Part shown: piece by piece, positions 1-7,180 of the stretch
How positions within the stretch are numbered: position 1 is the first letter of the stretch
How the letters are laid out: each line of letters begins with the position of its first letter
NCBI GenBank assembly: GCA_028711825.1
Contig: JAQTRM010000026.1
Location: 3,576-15,527, forward strand
Reading direction: 5' to 3'
DNA: 11,952 nt
Source: Candidatus Omnitrophota bacterium
Lineage (GTDB): Bacteria; Omnitrophota; Gorgyraeia; Gygaellales; Profunditerraquicolaceae
The notes under the pieces: model-generated
What the model saw: the letters and a program-made list of their open reading frames with translations, nothing else
Told to the model about the DNA's origin: nothing
Databases searched by the model: none
Translations under genes and position numbers: made by a program

Positions 1-138
1 GGCGCAGGCGTTCAGCCTCTTCCCGGGCAAGCCTTTCAGCTTCAAGGCGCAGGCGTTCAGCCTCTTCCCGGGCAAGCCTTTCAGCTTCAAGGCGCAGGCG
101 TTCAGCCTCTTCCCGGGCAAGCCTTTCAGCTTCAAGGC
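1..138. repeat. 45-bp perfect tandem repeat coding a 15-residue helical repeat
   Basis: Positions 1-45, 46-90 and 91-135 are identical, and the first four bases of a further unit (ggcg) follow before the match ends. The array continues off the left edge, so the copy number is at least three. The unit length is a multiple of three, and in the minus-strand ATPase frame it encodes LEAERLAREEAERLR. Leu, Ala, Glu and Arg dominate, as in coiled coils or stable single alpha helices. Identity at every synonymous position indicates recent expansion or active homogenisation, so copy number may vary between strains. Confidence 0.97.
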
Positions 139-1507
139 GTCTTGCAGTCAAAACTTCGCGTACCTGCGTTAAATAATTTTCGAAATCTTCTTTTTTAGGA
201 TATACTTTAAAACTCAAACAAAGATCCCGTGCGGAAACCGGACTAAGATGAATAATCCTTGATTCCTGCTCATATCCGGAATTAAAAATCTTCAAGATAT
301 CCCCTTCGGATTTTGTTTCAAAAACCAAACCCGGGGGCGGATTATCGGATGATGAAAATATTCCAAGCTTTTCCCCGCTGGGAATATCGACTCCGAAATC
401 ATGCCAATTCGTCCGATGGACAAATCCGGGAAAAACCCCTTCCTGGTCGGAAAAAGACCAGCAGTCATAAGCCGGCAGGAGAAAAAGACTGAAATTATGC
501 TGCTTCGAAGAAACCCCCTTACTACTGACATGAATATCCAAAGCCCCGTCCCGCAGAGTTATCCTAAAAGACTCCAGGATATCCCCCTCTTCACTATTCC
601 TGCCTTCAGCAGCAAGTTCTGAAGAAGAAACCGGGACCACTTTCCAGGAAAGATTGGTCGAAGGAGAATGGAACTTAAAAACGTTATCGAATAACGAATA
701 ATATCCTCCCGTGGAACTACTGATATGCTGCTGAAGATAAACTACAATGACCCGGCCGTTATTGAAAACTACCCGCAACCCGCCCTCCTCAAGGGAGGCA
801 ATCCCGGTTTTTTCCCCTACACTCTCCAGATAATACGGAACCACTTCCTGAGGAGGCCCTTTTTTGATCAACTTGCCGCGGTCGAAAAGCACCACCCGGT
901 CGCAAAGCTTATTGATAATTCCCATATCATGGCTCACCAGGATAATCGTTTTTCCGGCCCGCTTTAATTCCACTATTTTCTGGCGGCATTTCTGCTGCGC
1001 CTCCTCATCTCCGACGGCAAGGATATCGTCGATCAAGAGGATATCCGGCTCAACGAATATCGCCAGTGAAAAAGCCAACCGCATATACATACCCTGCGAA
1101 TAATACTTGATTGGCGCGTCAATGAACCTGCCTAAATTTGAAAAAGCGATGATCTCCTCAACCTTCTGTTCAAGAGTTTCCTCCTTAATCCCGTAAACCC
1201 TGACATTAAGAAGTATATTCTCGCGGCCGGTGAATTCGGGGTTCAGTCCCGCGCCCAACTCCATAATCGCCGAGACTCTCCCGTTAACAGCTACTTCCCC
1301 TTTATCCGGAACAAGCACCCCCGCCAAAAGCCTTAAAAAGGTAGTTTTCCCGGCACCATTCTGCCCGATCACCCCTACCACTTCTCCGGCCTCGACATCC
1401 AGACTAACATCCTCCAGGGCCCAGACCTCCTCCCAGGTGACCTTGCCGTCGATAATAAATTTTATGCGGTATTTTTCCCAGAGGCTTTCCGCTTTTATCA
1501 TGCTCAT
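1..1507 (-). CDS. wzt: ABC polysaccharide exporter ATPase (Wzt-like) with C-terminal extension, 3' end missing
   Basis: This frame runs open from an ATG at 1507 to the window edge, giving at least 502 residues; the C terminus lies outside. Residues 1-230 form a Wzt/KpsT-type ABC ATPase that would power export of a lipid-linked glycan through the permease encoded just upstream. Walker A is GQNGAGKTT (48-56), the signature is YSQGM (136-140) followed by RLAFSLA, Walker B is ILLID (156-160), the D-loop region is LAVGD, and the H-loop is VSHD (191-194). The residue after the Walker B Asp is Asp161, where LLIDE is usual. Residues of about 232-450 are a Ser/aromatic-rich, probably beta-rich domain that I cannot match to the usual Wzt substrate-binding domain. 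Residues 458-502 are three identical 15-residue charged helical repeats. The start is supported by an ATGA overlap with the permease stop; a second ATG lies two codons later. The ATPase assignment is firm; the role of the C-terminal part is unknown. Confidence 0.9.
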   Translation of the reverse strand, partial: MSMIKAESLWEKYRIKFIIDGKVTWEEVWALEDVSLDVEAGEVVGVIGQNGAGKTTFLRLLAGVLVPDKGEVAVNGRVSAIMELGAGLNPEFTGRENILLNVRVYGIKEETLEQKVEEIIAFSNLGRFIDAPIKYYSQGMYMRLAFSLAIFVEPDILLIDDILAVGDEEAQQKCRQKIVELKRAGKTIILVSHDMGIINKLCDRVVLFDRGKLIKKGPPQEVVPYYLESVGEKTGIASLEEGGLRVVFNNGRVIVVYLQQHISSSTGGYYSLFDNVFKFHSPSTNLSWKVVPVSSSELAAEGRNSEEGDILESFRITLRDGALDIHVSSKGVSSKQHNFSLFLLPAYDCWSFSDQEGVFPGFVHRTNWHDFGVDIPSGEKLGIFSSSDNPPPGLVFETKSEGDILKIFNSGYEQESRIIHLSPVSARDLCLSFKVYPKKEDFENYLTQVREVLTARRLEAERLAREEAERLRLEAERLAREEAERLRLEAERLAREEAERLR

Positions 1508-2319
1508 GTTCTTTTTAAAACCTCCGATTCGTTCTTAAGATAAAAGATATACCCTGAAGAAAAGGCGATGAAAGCGGTTAAAAACAAAATAATCATATTA
1601 CCGGCGGAAGGCAAATGCCCGGCATAAAGAACCTGACGGTAAGCGGAAATATAATAAGTTACAGGGTTAAACAGGCAAACCCAGCGATACGGAAAATCCA
1701 GCATCGTTTCAGAATAAAAAACCGGGGTGATCCAAAACCAGAACATCAACCCCACGGAAAGAAAATATGCCGTATCCCGAAGATAAGAATTTAACACCGC
1801 AAAGACCATTCCCAGCCCTGCGATAAAAACAAGATTCAATAGAAGGATTACACTCAATACCGGCAACAAATATACCAGCCGGACATTGATGAAGAAAAAC
1901 AGGATGAGAACAACACAAAAACCCATGACAAAATGAATAAAATTTGATAGCACCGAAGAGATGGGGATAAACTCTTTCGGAAATACCCCCTGCCGGATAA
2001 TACCTTTATTGGCATAAAAAGCGTTGGTTGATTCGCTGATCGCCTGGCTGATAAAAAACCAGGGAAAAATCCCGCTAAGAATAAAAAATAAATAATTCGG
2101 AATACTGACATTAAAGACTGAAACAAAAATAAAATTGATACACGAGGCCATCAGCAAGGGGATAATTACCACCCACCAGGCGCCAAGTTTCAACCCTGCG
2201 TATTTTGCTTTCAACTGCGAAACCGACATGTCCCAAAGGATCCGCCGACTCGCAAACGCTTCTTTAATCCGCTGTTTTAAAAAAATAACGCCGGATTTAT
2301 CCAATCCTTCTTTTTTCAT
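1504..2319 (-). CDS. wzm: ABC-2 type polysaccharide export permease (Wzm-like)
   Basis: This 271-residue inner-membrane protein is of the ABC-2 export permease family (Wzm/KpsM/TagG). It would form the channel that moves an undecaprenyl-linked glycan across the cytoplasmic membrane. A cytoplasmic N-terminal amphipathic stretch precedes the hydrophobic segments, beginning near residue 47 (WWVVIIPLL); I count about six. Family hallmarks are the QLKAKYAG stretch after the N terminus, YLRDTAYFL around two thirds along, ITPVFYS, and FNPVTYYISAYRQ near the end. The length is typical. The start ATG overlaps the stop of the upstream flavoprotein gene as ATGA, with AAGGG about 10 bases upstream. Its own stop overlaps the ATPase start in the same way, so permease and ATPase are probably made in a coupled ratio. 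Confidence 0.93.
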   Translation of the reverse strand: MKKEGLDKSGVIFLKQRIKEAFASRRILWDMSVSQLKAKYAGLKLGAWWVVIIPLLMASCINFIFVSVFNVSIPNYLFFILSGIFPWFFISQAISESTNAFYANKGIIRQGVFPKEFIPISSVLSNFIHFVMGFCVVLILFFFINVRLVYLLPVLSVILLLNLVFIAGLGMVFAVLNSYLRDTAYFLSVGLMFWFWITPVFYSETMLDFPYRWVCLFNPVTYYISAYRQVLYAGHLPSAGNMIILFLTAFIAFSSGYIFYLKNESEVLKRT

Positions 2320-3620
2320 AAACTTATCCCTTCAGCCACCTTTTTTCCTTCAAGTATCGCGTCTTCCATCGACATATACTGCCAGCTTCCGTAACGCCCG
2401 CAGGCGATAATGCCATGTAATGATAAAAAATTTTTTATTGTTGAAGTGGCCTTTTGATAATTCCGGTCATAGATAGGATAGCCATATTTTATATCGTTTG
2501 TATCCAGCGTCAATACTTTGTTCTTTCCGGTAATAACACCTGCTTCTTTGAGGCCTCCTAACGCCTTTCTGACGGCTTCTTTTTTATCGAGCGGCTTATC
2601 TGCAGAATAAGAGATTTCCGCGTAAAGCGAACTTTTTCCACGCGGCGCGAGGTTTTTGGAAAAATTATGGAAAAAACCCGCCCTGAAAAAAACCGTATTC
2701 TTATGGGGAAAATATATCCAATGTTTTCCTTTTTGACATTCTCCTTCCATCCCGATATTCAAATTAAAGATTGAATTCCAGCGCAGTTTCTTAAGGGCCT
2801 TTTCAACATCTGGCGGGAGCGGAATAACAATTTTCAACAATTCAGGCAAGGGCGCGGTCATAATCAGGACGTCAAATTTCTTTTTTCCCTTACCCTTGAT
2901 TTCAACTTCCTTATTTCTAAGGTCTATTTTATCGATATCGCAATTCTTTCCGATCCTGCCGATCTCTTTTTCGAAAGCCAGGGGAAGCCGCGATATCCCT
3001 CCTTTTTCGGGATACCAGAAAATAGAGTTATAACCGAAGTTTTTTCCGGTATCCGAAGAAAATCCCTTAACGACATCCGCATACCCGATACAGGGAATGA
3101 ATTTTCCCGACCAGGAACAGGACATCCGGTTCAGCGGAACAGTCCAAAATTTACGGTTGTAAGGGATCATAAAATGCCTGGCGATACCTTTGCCGAAAGA
3201 AGAATTTATCCAGTCCAGGAAATTAATCCCGCTGCGAACGGCTTTGCCTCCAGAAGCCTGCGCCTCCAAAAAACCCCGGAGACATTCATTCGCAACCGGC
3301 TTAGGCAGCGCATGCAGATGAGCCTGAAAAGGATAGCGGCTAAAAACTCCAAAATTACTGATCCAGGCGCTCCTTTTGTGGCTTTTTAAATTCCCTTTTA
3401 GCAGCCTTTTGACCAATTTTAAAGTATAATCATTCCTGAAATGCAGGAGATGCCCGTCATAATCAAAAATAAACCTCCCCGCCTTCTTAGAACGGCATAA
3501 TCCGCCCGCCGAGCCTTCCTTTTCAAAAATCTCCGGCTTTATCCCGCGGCGCTTAAGATGCCATGCGGCGCTTAAGCCGGTTAATCCTGCCCCCAGGATA
3601 AAAACCCTCTTGTCAGCCAT
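2316..3620 (-). CDS. FAD-dependent oxidoreductase, UDP-galactopyranose mutase/amine oxidase-like
   Basis: This 434-residue flavoprotein has the dinucleotide-binding fold at its N terminus: GAGLTG at 10-15, the acidic end of the second strand at Glu33, then GSAGGLCRS (36-44). A second FAD-contact region lies in the last 35 residues (around ACGRYGSWQY, then MEDAILEG), as in amine-oxidase and UDP-galactopyranose-mutase-like enzymes. The motifs RYPFQAH and NRKFWTVP resemble those of UGM-like proteins that occur in glycan gene clusters. Such proteins are usually annotated loosely as NAD(P)-binding, protoporphyrinogen-oxidase-like or UGM-like. Its place between a sugar-phosphate transferase and an ABC glycan exporter suggests sugar or lipid-carrier modification, but the substrate cannot be named. 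The ATG at 3620 overlaps the upstream stop by 8 nt, and its stop overlaps the permease start by 4 nt. No signal peptide or membrane segment is visible. Confidence 0.85.
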   Translation of the reverse strand: MADKRVFILGAGLTGLSAAWHLKRRGIKPEIFEKEGSAGGLCRSKKAGRFIFDYDGHLLHFRNDYTLKLVKRLLKGNLKSHKRSAWISNFGVFSRYPFQAHLHALPKPVANECLRGFLEAQASGGKAVRSGINFLDWINSSFGKGIARHFMIPYNRKFWTVPLNRMSCSWSGKFIPCIGYADVVKGFSSDTGKNFGYNSIFWYPEKGGISRLPLAFEKEIGRIGKNCDIDKIDLRNKEVEIKGKGKKKFDVLIMTAPLPELLKIVIPLPPDVEKALKKLRWNSIFNLNIGMEGECQKGKHWIYFPHKNTVFFRAGFFHNFSKNLAPRGKSSLYAEISYSADKPLDKKEAVRKALGGLKEAGVITGKNKVLTLDTNDIKYGYPIYDRNYQKATSTIKNFLSLHGIIACGRYGSWQYMSMEDAILEGKKVAEGISL

Positions 3621-4596
3621 GATTCTCCACCTTGACTAATCTTATAAAAATAGCGATACTGAATAAAAAAACCGCCGACACGATAAAGCCCGACCAGATA
3701 CTACCCGCGACGGCAAGCAGTATCCCGCAAACCGCAAAGATAAAACATAAAATATACATTACCGCGATCGTTACCCGGGGAGAAAATCCCAGCGCGCCGA
3801 TCCTCAAGGCAACATGATCCCTGCTTTTCTTAAATACCGGCCTTTTTTTTATAACACGAAAAATGACAAGCAGCACTGTATCCATGATCGGAAACCCCAG
3901 GATCATCACCGGGCTGAACAAGGCGAAAAAGTTCTCTTCCGAAGCATAATGCGTAATTAAAGCGAGTGAAGCGATCAAGATGCCGAAAAAATGACTCCCG
4001 GAATTCCCAAGATAAACCCTGGCCGGAGGGAAGTTGAAAAGAAGGAATCCGGAGCTGATCGCGCATAAAACAAGGCTGAGGGCAAGCACGCTCGGATCAG
4101 GAATTAAAGATCCGACCAATAAAAACGCGGCGCTCACGATCAAAACCGTTCCCGGAGCAAGGCCATCCATGATATCCAGCAGATTAAAAACATTGGTAAT
4201 GCCCACGATCCAGAAAAAAGAGACCAGGACATTTCCCCAAAAACCTAAATAGATAATCTCGGTCCGGATCCCGAAGATAATCAATAATGCCGCACAAAAT
4301 GACTGCGCCAAGAACTTCTGCCCTACCGTTAATTCCCTGATATCATCTATTACCCCGAAAAATAAGGTCAGCAGGGCGGCGGCAATTACCGGTAAAATTT
4401 TAGAAAAAGAAAGGCCCAGGATAAAAATACTTAAAACGGACGAAAAAATAAATGCCAGCCCGGAACCTAAGCCCCCCGTCAGGGGAATACCTTTTAGCGT
4501 AAGAAAACCGCGTTTCCGGCAAAAGACCGCAAGAAAATAATTCAAAACCGCCCCGGAAACCAATGCCGCAGTAAAAATTAGAAAATACTTAAACAT
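3613..4596 (-). CDS. WecA/MraY-family undecaprenyl-phosphate sugar-1-phosphate transferase-like protein
   Basis: This polytopic membrane protein of the glycosyltransferase 4 / PNPT superfamily (WecA, TagO, MraY) would transfer a sugar-1-phosphate from a UDP-sugar to the lipid carrier and so start glycan assembly. Counting from the ATG at 4596 (327 residues), the paired Asp motif GVIDD is at 81-85, NVFNLLDIMDG at 135-145, and NFPPARVYLGNSGS at 188-201. The last normally reads GDxGS, so the catalytic-region Asp is Asn198 here. The cytoplasmic loop that usually reads DRxHxHHR is RDHVALR (259-265). I chose 4596 because translation then begins directly at the first membrane segment (FKYFLIF). An in-frame GTG at 4629 preceded by AAAAAGG is a fair alternative and gives 338 residues. 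The gene overlaps its upstream and downstream neighbours by 8 nt each. The family is firm; activity is uncertain because of the substitutions. Confidence 0.87.
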   Translation of the reverse strand: MFKYFLIFTAALVSGAVLNYFLAVFCRKRGFLTLKGIPLTGGLGSGLAFIFSSVLSIFILGLSFSKILPVIAAALLTLFFGVIDDIRELTVGQKFLAQSFCAALLIIFGIRTEIIYLGFWGNVLVSFFWIVGITNVFNLLDIMDGLAPGTVLIVSAAFLLVGSLIPDPSVLALSLVLCAISSGFLLFNFPPARVYLGNSGSHFFGILIASLALITHYASEENFFALFSPVMILGFPIMDTVLLVIFRVIKKRPVFKKSRDHVALRIGALGFSPRVTIAVMYILCFIFAVCGILLAVAGSIWSGFIVSAVFLFSIAIFIRLVKVENHG

Positions 4597-5749
4597 TACC
4601 TGCTGCCCCCAATAAGCTATCGTAAACACTAAAAACCTTTTTCAACATGCTTTCTGCCGAAAACTCTTCAGAGCTAATATCTTCCGCTGCGCGCCCGGCT
4701 AAATCACGCCGCTTCCGGGGATCCGACAAAAGTTCTACTAAATACCGGTGCATAGAATGAATATCACGCGGCTCCACCAGGTATCCATTCTCCCCGTCGG
4801 TTATCACTTCTTTTATCCCTCCCGTATCCGTCACCACTAATGGTACCGAAGCGGCCATTGCCTCCAGGGCAACGATCGGCACCCCCTCCCAAAGCGAAGT
4901 AAGCACAAAAACATCCAGTCCGGACAAAATCATCGGGATATCACGCCGCCAGCCGGATAGAATCATATTTTTTTCAATCCCTAACTGTTTGATCCGGCGA
5001 AAAATTTTTCCGCTCAATCGGCCGTCGCCAACCAGTATAAATTTAACCTCGGGAAAATCTTTCCGCACCAAACTTGCCAGCTCGATAAAATCCAAAGGGG
5101 CTTTTTGCGGCTTAAAACAAGCAACCATCCCTACCACCGGATCGGTATTATTTAACTCCAGGGATTCCCGCATCCGGAAACGCCGGTTCCTCACCCTGAA
5201 ATCCATAACATCTATACCATAGCGAACCAGCCGATACTGCTCACTTTTTCCAACACCGTGCTCCAATCCTTTTTCCCGGTCAAACACCGAAACCACAATT
5301 ATCCTATCGGTAAAGCAGGCGCATAATCTTTCACATAATACGTAGAACCAACTGACGGCAGCCGGCTGAAAATTATGAAAACTCCAGCCGTGAACCGTGT
5401 GCAGAATAACCCGCGCCCCGGCAAACCGGGCGGCTAAACGCCCGAGAATACCCGCCTTAGAGCTATGCGTATGCACAATATCTATTTTGTGCTTCCTGAT
5501 AAAAAAATAAAGCTCAACTAATGCCAGGATATCTTTAAAAGGGTTAACAGGCCGCTCCAAAAAATTAGATCTTTTAACACTCAACCCTTCTATGGAAGAA
5601 GCCTCATTGATCAATAATCCTTTTGCGGAAGTAAAAAGGCAAACGTTATACTTCACCTTGTCCAGTCCGCGAATCAGGCTCAAGACATGCCTTTGCGCTC
5701 CCCCCAGTTCCAATTTAGTAACAACATATAACAGGTTAATCTTGGGCAT
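4589..5749 (-). CDS. Glycosyltransferase family 4 (GT-B fold)
   Basis: This 386-residue retaining glycosyltransferase of family GT4 would add a sugar from a nucleotide sugar to a growing lipid-linked glycan at the inner face of the membrane. The N-terminal half shows the acceptor-side fold, with ELGGAQRHV (14-22) holding the family's Gly-Gly loop and DIVHTHSSKAG (90-100). The C-terminal half shows the donor-binding fold, with VGMVACFKPQK (206-216), ILVGDG (238-243), SLWEGVP (285-291) and the E-x7-E pair at Glu288 and Glu296. The length is normal. No clear Shine-Dalgarno lies before the ATG at 5749; PKINLLYVVTKLELGG is a typical GT4 beginning, so the start is still likely right. A 163-bp gap precedes it, making it the first gene of the overlapping five-gene glycan operon. 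The sugar cannot be predicted from sequence. Confidence 0.94.
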   Translation of the reverse strand: MPKINLLYVVTKLELGGAQRHVLSLIRGLDKVKYNVCLFTSAKGLLINEASSIEGLSVKRSNFLERPVNPFKDILALVELYFFIRKHKIDIVHTHSSKAGILGRLAARFAGARVILHTVHGWSFHNFQPAAVSWFYVLCERLCACFTDRIIVVSVFDREKGLEHGVGKSEQYRLVRYGIDVMDFRVRNRRFRMRESLELNNTDPVVGMVACFKPQKAPLDFIELASLVRKDFPEVKFILVGDGRLSGKIFRRIKQLGIEKNMILSGWRRDIPMILSGLDVFVLTSLWEGVPIVALEAMAASVPLVVTDTGGIKEVITDGENGYLVEPRDIHSMHRYLVELLSDPRKRRDLAGRAAEDISSEEFSAESMLKKVFSVYDSLLGAAGNV

Positions 5750-5912
5750 CAGATAAACACGGTTTTATTTTAAAAAGTCCGAACCCCAATGTCTTTACCG
5801 CCGCAAATATACTTGAAGTTTGAAACCCTGCAGACCCGGAAAGGCGCAAAAAAAATACATCCGGGGGCGTTCTATCCTAAACGCGTAAAACAAAACACAT
5901 GGGCATTCTGCC
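5750..5912. other. Intergenic gap before the glycan operon
   Basis: No plausible gene is seen here. On the minus strand, just after the ligase stop, GGCA-GAA-TGCC followed by a T-rich stretch could be a weak terminator, but the stem has only four pairs. An inverted repeat CCCGGA (5835-5840) / TCCGGG (5860-5865) encloses a 19-base loop containing a homopolymer of eight A on the plus strand. TATATT and TAAAAT boxes occur upstream of the GT4 start, but neither has a convincing -35 partner at normal spacing. As the largest gap in the window, it is the likeliest site for a promoter of the five downstream genes; this is inference from layout. Confidence 0.4.
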
Positions 5913-7076
5913 TTAAACCGCCAGCCCCAGGATTACCCACCAGATAAACGAAACTTCCGGCAGGAAGAAAGTAAAATCCATAAAATTATGAATCAGGAAC
6001 ACTGAAGTAGCCGCCAAAAGCCCCGCGGTATATTTTTTGTCAACGGACTCTTTGAGATTTTTTAAACAAATCCTCAAAGCGGAAAAAATAAACCAACTAA
6101 AACCGGCCAATCCGAATAAACCGGTCTCCGACCAAAACTGGAGATAAGAATTATGAGCAAAGCGGCTGCTGCCGAGACTGAAATTCCCCAAACCTGCCCC
6201 CAGCCAGGGGTGAGCCTTAATAAGAGCCAGCGACTCACGCCAATAATGAAGTCTCATATTTACCGAAAATCCGGGTTGAAGATAATATTTGTTAGTGAAA
6301 GAACGCATAACAACCGTCGCCGTCAACAATAACAGTAAAACCGCTAGAATCATAAAATCCTTCTTTTTAAATTTACCTTGAACACTAATATAAATCAATA
6401 ACGCCAGAAAAAGGCTTAAAAAAGCCCCGGGCGATTTAGTAAGGAAAAAAATAGGGAACAGTATCCATGCTATCCAGGTGCTTTTTTTCCCGGAAAGAGA
6501 TAATAATATAACCATGGCCAGGTAGCCCCCCAATGCCGAAGGGGTAACAAAAGGCGCAAATATCCTCCGGCGCTGCAGATAATCCAGGGCAAAAGACGAA
6601 GAGTTTACGCTGCCCGATAAATAATCCAATACATGCCTGAAACCGAATAAATATTGATAAACCCCCAATAAACCTACCGCTAGCCCCCCCCAGAGAATAA
6701 CCCGAACGGCATGATCCTTCTCCTTATCGGATAAGGTTATGGCAAAAAGAAAGAATCCCAGACCGCAGGCATATTGGTAAAGACAGGCAAAGCTTTCGGC
6801 TTTTTGGCTGGAAAATAAAACCGCCAGGTATAAAACCAGGCAGAATGCAGCAAACGGATACTTTAAGCTCCGGACCTTTGAATATTCCGGCTTCCGGAAA
6901 ACCAGGTAAACGCCTAAAAAAACCAAAAGGCTTAAAGAATAAACAATTTCCAAAAAAGGAAAAGCCAATGAAGAAATAAAAGGGCGGATGAAGACCATTG
7001 CCAGGATAACCGGCAACATAATATTATTTCCGGTACCGGCCGCCTTGAATTTTAATAAAGACTTTTGATTCAGCAT
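5913..7076 (-). CDS. O-antigen ligase/polymerase-family membrane protein (Wzy_C domain)
   Basis: This polytopic membrane protein has about ten or more hydrophobic segments and a large periplasmic loop in the second half. That loop carries the Wzy_C/WaaL hallmark: RLHYWRESLALIKAHPWLG, then GLGNF, AHNSYLQFWSETG and LFGLAGF. Proteins of this family join a lipid-linked polysaccharide to lipid A core, to another glycan chain or to protein on the periplasmic side, or polymerise it; sequence alone does not separate these. I chose the ATG at 7076 (387 residues, MLNQKSLLKF), although it has no Shine-Dalgarno. The frame extends upstream to a TTG at 7127 whose first 17 residues look non-coding. An ATG at 7019 is also possible, just before the first membrane segment. 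The gene is flanked by gaps of 104 bp upstream and 163 bp downstream, so it may be a separate transcript. Confidence 0.85.
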   Translation of the reverse strand: MLNQKSLLKFKAAGTGNNIMLPVILAMVFIRPFISSLAFPFLEIVYSLSLLVFLGVYLVFRKPEYSKVRSLKYPFAAFCLVLYLAVLFSSQKAESFACLYQYACGLGFFLFAITLSDKEKDHAVRVILWGGLAVGLLGVYQYLFGFRHVLDYLSGSVNSSSFALDYLQRRRIFAPFVTPSALGGYLAMVILLSLSGKKSTWIAWILFPIFFLTKSPGAFLSLFLALLIYISVQGKFKKKDFMILAVLLLLLTATVVMRSFTNKYYLQPGFSVNMRLHYWRESLALIKAHPWLGAGLGNFSLGSSRFAHNSYLQFWSETGLFGLAGFSWFIFSALRICLKNLKESVDKKYTAGLLAATSVFLIHNFMDFTFFLPEVSFIWWVILGLAV

Positions 7077-7180
7077 AAAAATTTTAAAAAATGTGTATGA
7101 TCCCGGGCCGGGAAACGACGGAAACAAGAACGAAATTTAACCGGAAGACAACGCAAACCGTATTTCCGCGACAGAATATA
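7077..7180. other. Short intergenic region with GC-rich palindrome
   Basis: This gap separates the Fe-S protein gene from the ligase gene. It includes a perfect 13-bp odd palindrome at 7101-7113 (TCCCGG-G-CCGGGA on the plus strand). On the minus strand the palindrome is followed by CATACACATTTTTTAAAATTTTT running straight into the ATG at 7076. A short GC-rich hairpin followed by a T-rich stretch could be a rho-independent terminator for the upstream genes, although eight mixed bases separate stem and T tract. It could equally be an operator. No confident promoter is seen. Confidence 0.35.

Noticed and set aside
1..138. Tandem repeats as a CRISPR array
   Set aside because: The copies are contiguous with no spacers and are in frame within a long coding region.
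292..531. A 79-codon minus-strand frame
   Set aside because: It is a shifted-frame shadow within the ATPase gene, whose own frame is open through this stretch.
401..1538. Several plus-strand open frames of 70-100 codons over the left end
   Set aside because: They lie opposite the Wzt-like ATPase frame, which shows full ABC motifs; the plus-strand translations are Pro/Ser-rich and lack recognisable domains.
5821..5870. Possible riboswitch-like structure in the gap before GT4
   Set aside because: Sequence bits resembling GCAAA-type motifs occur only on the plus strand, away from the direction of the genes, and no multi-stem architecture could be drawn.
5900..5912. GGCA/TGCC hairpin as a terminator after the ligase gene
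   Set aside because: The stem has only four base pairs and the following sequence is T-rich but interrupted, too weak to list as a terminator.
7077..7127. TTG start at 7127 for the ligase-like protein
   Set aside because: The extra 17 residues run through a GC palindrome and an AT tract, add no fold element, and have no ribosome site; the ATG at 7076 is preferred, though not certain.
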